NCBI GenBank assembly: GCA_047971145.1 | Contig: JBKDZL010000100.1 | Span: 1-10,347 of the forward strand | Length of the DNA: 10,347 nt | DNA from: JBKDZL01 sp047971145 | GTDB taxonomy: Bacteria; Bacillota_I; Bacilli_A; Erysipelotrichales; Erysipelotrichaceae | Reading direction: 5' to 3' | Shown here: piece by piece, positions 6,225 to 10,347 of the stretch | Position numbering within the stretch: the first letter of the stretch is position 1 | Layout of the letters: each line of letters opens with the position of its first letter | Made by a program: the position numbers and the translations under genes | Notes under the pieces: generated by a model | What the model saw: only the letters and a program-made list of their open reading frames with translations | The model's database searches: none | What the model was told of the DNA's origin: nothing

Positions 6225-7026
6225 TTTTGCTTTAGGAAGATACTTACCTGGAAATTCTTTTATTCATAAATTAGATCCTCGTAGTAAATTAATTGCGATG
6301 GTTTTTTTGGTTGCGACAATATTTATCGATGTGGGATATCTTGGTTATTTGATTGTTGGTTTTGTTATTTTATCTTGTTTCTTTTTAAGTAAAATACCTT
6401 TTAGAATGTTAATCGCAGCCATAAAACCGATGATGTTTATGATGTTGTTTTTGCTTATTATTAATATTTTTGTTTTTCAAAAAGGGGCAGTGTTATGGGA
6501 TTTAGGTTTTGTTCAAATTTATGAGGGGGCAATTCATCAAACTATTTACATTATTGTACGTTTAGTTTTATTAATTACCACCACTACCATTTTGACAGTT
6601 ACTACTAAACCTTTGGATTTAACATTAGGTTTAGAGATACTACTTAAACCATTGGGAAAAATAAAATTTCCAGTGCATGAGTTTGCGATGATGATCTCAA
6701 TTGCTTTACGATTTATTCCAACGATTTTAGATGAGGCGACAAAGATAATGAAAGCTCAAAAATCACGAGGGGTAGACTTTGAGAGTGGAACGCTAAAGGA
6801 AAAACTAAAAACCATTTTGTCATTAATAATTCCTTTATTTGCGAGTGCTTTTCAAAGAGCTGAAGATTTAGCTAATTCGATGGAAGCTAGAGGTTATGAT
6901 CCTCAGGCTGAGCGTACTAGATATCGTCAATTAAAGTTTAGAATCGCTGATTTTTTAGTGATTATTTTTACAGGTTTATTATTAGTGCTTATTTGTCTTT
7001 TAGCTTTTGGAGTTATTGTTATATGA
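6217..7026 (+). CDS. ecfT: ECF transporter transmembrane subunit EcfT
   Basis: From ATG 6217 this encodes 269 residues, close to family length. EcfT is the membrane scaffold that joins the two ATPases to the S component. The N-terminus (LGRYLPGNSFIHKLDPRSKL) is the family's usual opening, followed by several hydrophobic spans (about 28-60, 70-90, 110-135 and a last span near 240-268). The two coupling-helix motifs that dock into the ATPases are present as SRG (183-185, in AQKSRGVDF) and ARG (224-226, in MEARGYDP). It overlaps ecfA2 by 8 nt. An in-frame ATG at 6196 would add only MQNWVLL and is less likely. The gene ends in TGA, overlapping the truA start as ATGA. Confidence 0.93.
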   Translation: MNNFALGRYLPGNSFIHKLDPRSKLIAMVFLVATIFIDVGYLGYLIVGFVILSCFFLSKIPFRMLIAAIKPMMFMMLFLLIINIFVFQKGAVLWDLGFVQIYEGAIHQTIYIIVRLVLLITTTTILTVTTKPLDLTLGLEILLKPLGKIKFPVHEFAMMISIALRFIPTILDEATKIMKAQKSRGVDFESGTLKEKLKTILSLIIPLFASAFQRAEDLANSMEARGYDPQAERTRYRQLKFRIADFLVIIFTGLLLVLICLLAFGVIVI

Positions 7027-7763
7027 GTAGGCGTTACTTAGTGAGCTGTCAATATGATGGCAGTGCTTTTATGGGCTGGCAATTACAGCCTGAGTTGCGT
7101 AGTGTTAGTGCCGAGATTTTAAAAGCTCTCAAAGCTTTTCATAAAAAAGATATTGTAATTTATGGTTGCTCTCGCACTGATGCCTTAGTACATGCTAGTG
7201 ATCAAAGATTTCATTTTGACTCTGATTTAAATATCTCAGCTGATAAAATGAAAATAGCTATTAATACCTATTTGCCCGAAGATATTGTGGTCAATGCTGT
7301 CGAATTAGTCGACTCAAATTTTCATGCTCGCTATCATGCTACTGCTAAAGAGTATCAATATTTAATCAATAATGGGGTATATGATATTTTCAGACGTAAT
7401 TATCAAGTTCATATTAAGGATGGCCTAGATGTAGAAAAAATGAAAGAGGCTAGTAAGCTTTTTCTTGGTGAGCATGATTTTACTTCTTTTAATGCTAGTC
7501 CGCTTAAGGAAATCCCTAATCAAGTTAGAAAAATTTCTAAGATTGATATTACTAAAGATCAAGATATTATTAGTATTAGTTACCAAGGAACTGGTTTTTT
7601 AAGGTATATGGTACGAATGTTATCACAGTGTTTAATTGAAGTCGGGCTAAATAAGATAACATTATTAGAAGTCAAAGAAATGTTAGAAAAAAAAGACAAG
7701 GATGTCTTTAGATTAAATGGGGAACCCCAAGGTCTATATTTAAGGAGGATATATTATGATTAA
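7023..7763 (+). CDS. truA: tRNA pseudouridine(38-40) synthase TruA, divergent
   Basis: The 246-residue product matches TruA, which converts uridines 38-40 of the tRNA anticodon arm to pseudouridine. The catalytic aspartate is D53 in SRTDALVHA (50-58). Other family elements are QYDGSAFMGWQLQP (10-23), HARYHATAKEYQY, EHDFTSF, GTGFLRYMVRM and the final GLYLRRIYY. The ATG at 7023 overlaps the ecfT stop (ATGA) with GGAG 10 nt upstream; this start gives the usual MxRRYL-type opening. Some normally conserved positions differ: DAGVHA is DALVHA and GNGFL is GTGFL. These do not touch the catalytic Asp. The place after ecfT is usual, but rplM-rpsI do not follow. Confidence 0.92.
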   Translation: MSRRYLVSCQYDGSAFMGWQLQPELRSVSAEILKALKAFHKKDIVIYGCSRTDALVHASDQRFHFDSDLNISADKMKIAINTYLPEDIVVNAVELVDSNFHARYHATAKEYQYLINNGVYDIFRRNYQVHIKDGLDVEKMKEASKLFLGEHDFTSFNASPLKEIPNQVRKISKIDITKDQDIISISYQGTGFLRYMVRMLSQCLIEVGLNKITLLEVKEMLEKKDKDVFRLNGEPQGLYLRRIYYD

Positions 7764-8529
7764 GACTAACTACCACACTCATACTTACCGCTGCAAACAC
7801 GCTGTTGGCAAAGATGAGGATTATGTAATTAATGCGATTAAAAGTGGCTATAAAATTCTAGGTTTTTCTGAACACACTCCCTTAATGGCTGATAAAGACC
7901 AGCACAATCGTAGTCGTATGACTATCGAGGAATTACCTGATTATCTTGATAGTGTTTTGGCACTTAAGGAAAAATATAAAGATGACATTGAAATATTGGT
8001 GGGCTTAGAGTGTGAGTATTTTAGTGATTATGAAGATTACTTTAAAGAACTTAAGGATAAATATCACTTAGATTATTTAATATTGGGCAATCATTATTAT
8101 CAGGAAGTTGGTCATGATGGTTATTATGGCGGTATTACTAAAGAGAAGGAATATTTATTAGATGCCTATTTAGAAAACAGCTATAAAGCTTTAAAAAGTG
8201 GTTTATATTCCATGTTTGCTCATCCGGATATTATTTGTCGTTCTGCTGATTTAGTTATTGATGATAAGGTTATAGCTGTCTTTGAGAAAATCTGTGAGTA
8301 TTCTTTAGAGTTTGATATACCTTTAGAATATAATCTTAGTGGACTAAAACATGGGGTGGGTTATCCAAATGATGCTTTCTTTAAAGTAGTAGCTCAAAAG
8401 GGTTGTAAGGTTATTATGAATGGTGATTGCCATGACCCTTATGATTTAGTTAGTGATTTATATGATGTAGGTCTAAAAAAGTTAACAGAATTAGGTTGTA
8501 ATGTTGTGGATATAGTGACTTTGAAATAA
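7756..8529 (+). CDS. PHP-family phosphatase, histidinol-phosphatase-like
   Basis: The 257-residue protein belongs to the PHP metal-dependent phosphoesterases, closest in look to the HisJ/HisK histidinol-phosphate phosphatases. The metal-binding set is complete: H7 and H9 in NYHTHTYR, H15 in CKHA, E39/H40 in GFSEH, E85 in GLECEY, H113 in LGNHYY, H156 in FAHPD, and D224/H226 in NGDCHDP. AAGGAGGA (7742-7749) lies in the end of truA and the ATG overlaps truA by 8 nt. No other histidine biosynthesis gene is in the window, so the true substrate could be another small phosphate ester. It closes the ecfA1-to-phosphatase gene chain and abuts the convergent S-component gene with no spacer. Family is sure; substrate is not. 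Confidence 0.85.
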   Translation: MIKTNYHTHTYRCKHAVGKDEDYVINAIKSGYKILGFSEHTPLMADKDQHNRSRMTIEELPDYLDSVLALKEKYKDDIEILVGLECEYFSDYEDYFKELKDKYHLDYLILGNHYYQEVGHDGYYGGITKEKEYLLDAYLENSYKALKSGLYSMFAHPDIICRSADLVIDDKVIAVFEKICEYSLEFDIPLEYNLSGLKHGVGYPNDAFFKVVAQKGCKVIMNGDCHDPYDLVSDLYDVGLKKLTELGCNVVDIVTLK

Positions 8530-9108
8530 TTAAGTTTTGATTATCGTTTTATTACTAATAGTATTAACAGCTCTAACCAATGGTAGCATTACAATAGCTG
8601 ATACTAGCATTTCAATAATACCATTGCTGCTGATAACCGTGATTATTAGTGTCCATAAGCTAACAATACCACCACTAAAATCAACAACACCAAATAATTC
8701 TGGACCAGCGATTATTACTGTTGATAGCACTAAAATGGTGTGTATTAGAGTAGCTATAGTAGCAGTAAAAACTACTCTAAGTTTTTCTTGTTTGAATATT
8801 GTTGCTAAGTAGGTAGCAGCTAAGCCAAAAAGGAAGCGAGGAATAATTGCAACTAAGGGATTTTGAAATAATAAATCCATAGGAGTGATTGCTCTTGTTA
8901 GTGCAACTAACCAACTGCAAAAGCCAAAGCATAAGGCAATTATTAAAGTTTGCTTACGATTTAGTGTTAAAGCAGCCACAATAACAGGTAGGTGCATAAT
9001 AGTTATTGAAATGGCGCCTATTTGAATAATCCCTAAATTTGGTATTAAAGCTAATATAAGAGTTATAGCAATAAATATTGCAGTAATGGTTATTTCTTTA
9101 GTTTTCAT
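8530..9108 (-). CDS. ECF transporter S component (PF12822-like), substrate unknown
   Basis: Read on the minus strand from ATG at 9108, this gives 192 residues with about six hydrophobic spans and few charges, the size and shape of an ECF S component. Family-like segments are ISITIMHLPVIVAALTL, NPLVAIIPRFLFGLAATYL and, near the C-terminus, SSNGIIEMLVSAIVMLP, which resemble the PF12822 group that includes pantothenate and folate carriers. It would bind its substrate and dock with the EcfA1-EcfA2-EcfT module encoded about 1.5 kb away. A longer reading from 9198 adds a hydrophobic N-terminus but has no support. TATAAT with TG lies only 6 nt before the ATG and there is no Shine-Dalgarno. That leaves no room for a riboswitch. 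The substrate cannot be named from sequence. Confidence 0.85.
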   Translation of the reverse strand: MKTKEITITAIFIAITLILALIPNLGIIQIGAISITIMHLPVIVAALTLNRKQTLIIALCFGFCSWLVALTRAITPMDLLFQNPLVAIIPRFLFGLAATYLATIFKQEKLRVVFTATIATLIHTILVLSTVIIAGPELFGVVDFSGGIVSLWTLIITVISSNGIIEMLVSAIVMLPLVRAVNTISNKTIIKT

Positions 9109-9114
9109 AAAGCT

Positions 9115-9123
9115 ATTATAGCA
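9115..9123 (-). promoter_or_regulatory. Extended -10 of the S-component gene, leaderless start
   Basis: On the minus strand TGCTATAAT is a perfect TGnTATAAT (hexamer 9120-9115). The usual +1, seven bases after the hexamer, falls on base 9108, the A of the ATG. No -35 match is clear at 16-18 bp. No Shine-Dalgarno is present, so the mRNA is predicted to begin at the start codon. Confidence 0.68.
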
Positions 9124-9147
9124 AACATTTATAACATAATGTATAAT
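9119..9147 (+). promoter_or_regulatory. Candidate promoter of the pyrophosphatase gene
   Basis: TATAAT at 9142-9147 with a poor -35 (TAGCAA, 9119-9124) 17 bp upstream. The predicted start near 9154 would give a short leader holding GAGGTGA (9158-9164). The -35 region overlaps the -10 of the divergent S-component promoter, so the two promoters may compete for RNA polymerase. Confidence 0.55.
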
Positions 9148-9157
9148 AATTAATAAA

Positions 9158-9164
9158 GAGGTGA
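9158..9164 (+). promoter_or_regulatory. Shine-Dalgarno that selects a TTG start
   Basis: GAGGTGA matches the anti-Shine-Dalgarno end of 16S rRNA. The TTG at 9169 lies 7 nt after the GAGG core. The GTG inside this motif (9161) is closed after two more codons by TGA, so TTG 9169 is the start. Confidence 0.8.
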
Positions 9165-9168
9165 AAAT

Positions 9169-10347
9169 TTGAAACAAAAAGTTTATATAATGGGACATCG
9201 AAATCCCGATAGTGATTCCATTTGTTCATCAATTGCTTATAGTTATCTAAAACAACAACTAGGACTTAATGCGATGGCAGTAAAGCTTGGACCTATTAAT
9301 ACCGAAACAAAATATATTTTGGAGCGCTTTAAGTTTGAAACACCCGCAACTATTTATAATATTAAACCTAAAATCAGAGATATTGATTTTGATGATCCAA
9401 TTTTAATTTTAAAAAATGAACCAATAAAAGAAGTTTATAAAAAATTGTTAGTTAATAATAAAGCTGTGGCTGCTGTTGTTGAGGATTGTGGTGAGTTAAT
9501 AGGAGTAGTATCACTATCAGATATTACTAACGCTTTGTTATCTTTAACAAGACAAGAATATACTCTATTATCAAAAGCTAGTTTTGAGAATGTGGTGAAA
9601 TCAGTTGAAGGTAAAGTGGTTTTTAAAGCTGAAAAATATAATTTTAATGGTAAAGTTTCCATTGCATCATCAGTTTTGGGTGAATTAACTGCTGCTGAAT
9701 TTGAAAATAAAATTGCCATTACTTCTACTAGAAAATCTACTCAAATCAATGCAATTCTAGCCAAGGTCACTATGGTAATCTCTACTAGTAGCGATGGTTT
9801 TGATGCTGAGGTTATCGCTCTTGCGAGGCAGCATGAAGTAAGTCTTATTAGTACTAAGGCAGATTTGATTGCCGTTGCTAGTAATATTGCGTCCGCTATT
9901 AGTTGTGTGGATATTATGACTAATAAAAAAATAGAAACTTTTAGCTTGTATGACTATGTTGATGATGTCAAAGAGCGTATTAATAAAAGCAGACATCGAG
10001 CTTATCCTGTCATTGATAGGGAAAATAGAATAATGGGATTTATTTCACGCTACCACGTTTTAAATGCGAGAAAAAAGAAAATAATCCTATTAGACCACCA
10101 AGAAATTAATCAAAGTATTGAGGGAGTTAAAGATGCCGATGTACTGGAAATTATTGATCATCATAAGTTAGGTGATTTAAAAACTAATGCCCCTGTGTAT
10201 TTCCGTAATGAAATTTGTGGAGCTACAGCGACCATCATTGCTGGATTATTTGAGGAATATCAAGTAGAAATCCCTACTAATTATGCTTCTTTATTACTCT
10301 CAGCAATCATTTCTGATACCATGAATTTTCATTCTCCTACAACTAAA
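9169..10347 (+). CDS. Manganese-dependent inorganic pyrophosphatase with CBS-DRTGG-CBS insert (partial)
   Basis: Starting at TTG 9169, an open frame runs to the window edge (393 residues, 3' end missing). It is a family II (DHH) inorganic pyrophosphatase, which splits pyrophosphate to phosphate in the cytosol. The DHH domain shows GHRNPDSDS (9-17; H10, D14, D16), LLDHQE (307-312), IIDHHK (328-333), GATATI and SAIISDTMNF. Between the first and later motifs lies a regulatory insert: CBS 1 (about 67-125, ending GVVSLSDITNALL), a region in the position of the DRTGG domain (about 138-240) and CBS 2 (about 247-300, AYPVIDRENRIMGFIS). Enzymes of this build are known to be regulated by adenine nucleotides and diadenosine polyphosphates. 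The C-terminal DHHA2 domain, perhaps 150 residues, lies beyond the window. The motif usually written DHNE reads DHQE. Confidence 0.93.
   Translation, partial: MKQKVYIMGHRNPDSDSICSSIAYSYLKQQLGLNAMAVKLGPINTETKYILERFKFETPATIYNIKPKIRDIDFDDPILILKNEPIKEVYKKLLVNNKAVAAVVEDCGELIGVVSLSDITNALLSLTRQEYTLLSKASFENVVKSVEGKVVFKAEKYNFNGKVSIASSVLGELTAAEFENKIAITSTRKSTQINAILAKVTMVISTSSDGFDAEVIALARQHEVSLISTKADLIAVASNIASAISCVDIMTNKKIETFSLYDYVDDVKERINKSRHRAYPVIDRENRIMGFISRYHVLNARKKKIILLDHQEINQSIEGVKDADVLEIIDHHKLGDLKTNAPVYFRNEICGATATIIAGLFEEYQVEIPTNYASLLLSAIISDTMNFHSPTTK

Noticed and set aside
8537..8812. Plus-strand open frame opposite the S-component gene
   Set aside because: Antisense shadow of a conserved membrane-protein gene, with no Shine-Dalgarno or recognisable product.
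9109..9168. Riboswitch controlling the S-component gene
   Set aside because: The 60-base gap is filled by two promoters and the predicted transcript has no leader.
9109..9198. N-terminal extension of the S component on the minus strand
   Set aside because: It would run through both promoter elements and the start of the pyrophosphatase gene, and the family-like N-terminus begins at 9108.
9435..9996. Two minus-strand open frames opposite the pyrophosphatase gene
   Set aside because: They lie wholly within a conserved gene on the other strand, and no family features are visible.

Overview
The window is AT-rich, almost fully coding bacterial DNA of low-GC Bacillota type. The evidence is the rpsM-rpsK-rpoA-rplQ end of the ribosomal protein/alpha operon, an ecfA1-ecfA2-ecfT-truA block as found near ribosomal genes in Bacilli, AT-rich codons, strong Shine-Dalgarno sequences and mostly TAA stops. 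Tryptophan is encoded by TGG and one gene (ecfT) ends in TGA, so this is genetic code 11 and not the Mollicutes code. An Erysipelotrichia-like or uncultured 'Tenericutes'-like Bacilli lineage is my inference; the sequence does not prove it.

Layout: 1-81 is the 3' end of rpsM (S13), ended early by an in-frame TAG. Next come rpsK (118-507), rpoA (526-1485) and rplQ (1500-1862), closed by a strong intrinsic terminator (1876-1898). Four genes then lie between rplQ and the ECF module: a TrmR/YrrM-like O-methyltransferase (1912-2469), a PAS plus DUF1858-like protein (2462-3136), a membrane-anchored helical protein (3175-3801) and a membrane-anchored extracytoplasmic protein (3805-4551). A chain of five overlapping genes follows: ecfA1, ecfA2, ecfT, truA and a PHP-type phosphatase (4573-8529). 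A convergent ECF S-component gene (9108-8530, minus strand) abuts the phosphatase gene end to end. A divergent CBS/DRTGG family II inorganic pyrophosphatase (9169 to the window end) is cut by the window edge.

How the genes work together: the first block makes ribosomal proteins and the RNA polymerase alpha subunit. EcfA1, EcfA2 and EcfT form the shared energising module of a group II ECF vitamin/micronutrient importer. The S component on the opposite strand is a plausible substrate-binding partner. TruA and the TrmR-like enzyme both point to tRNA modification. Promoter-like TGnTATAAT elements occur before the 3175 gene, before ecfA1 and before the S-component gene. In the last two the element is so close to ATG, with no Shine-Dalgarno, that leaderless or near-leaderless mRNAs are likely.

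No stretch longer than 300 bases lacks a gene. I saw no tRNA, rRNA, CRISPR array, insertion sequence or phage gene. I did not find a clear new defence or mobile system. The best leads are the rpsM amber codon, the leaderless ECF genes, the terminator placed directly on the methyltransferase start, and the two uncharacterised membrane-protein genes.
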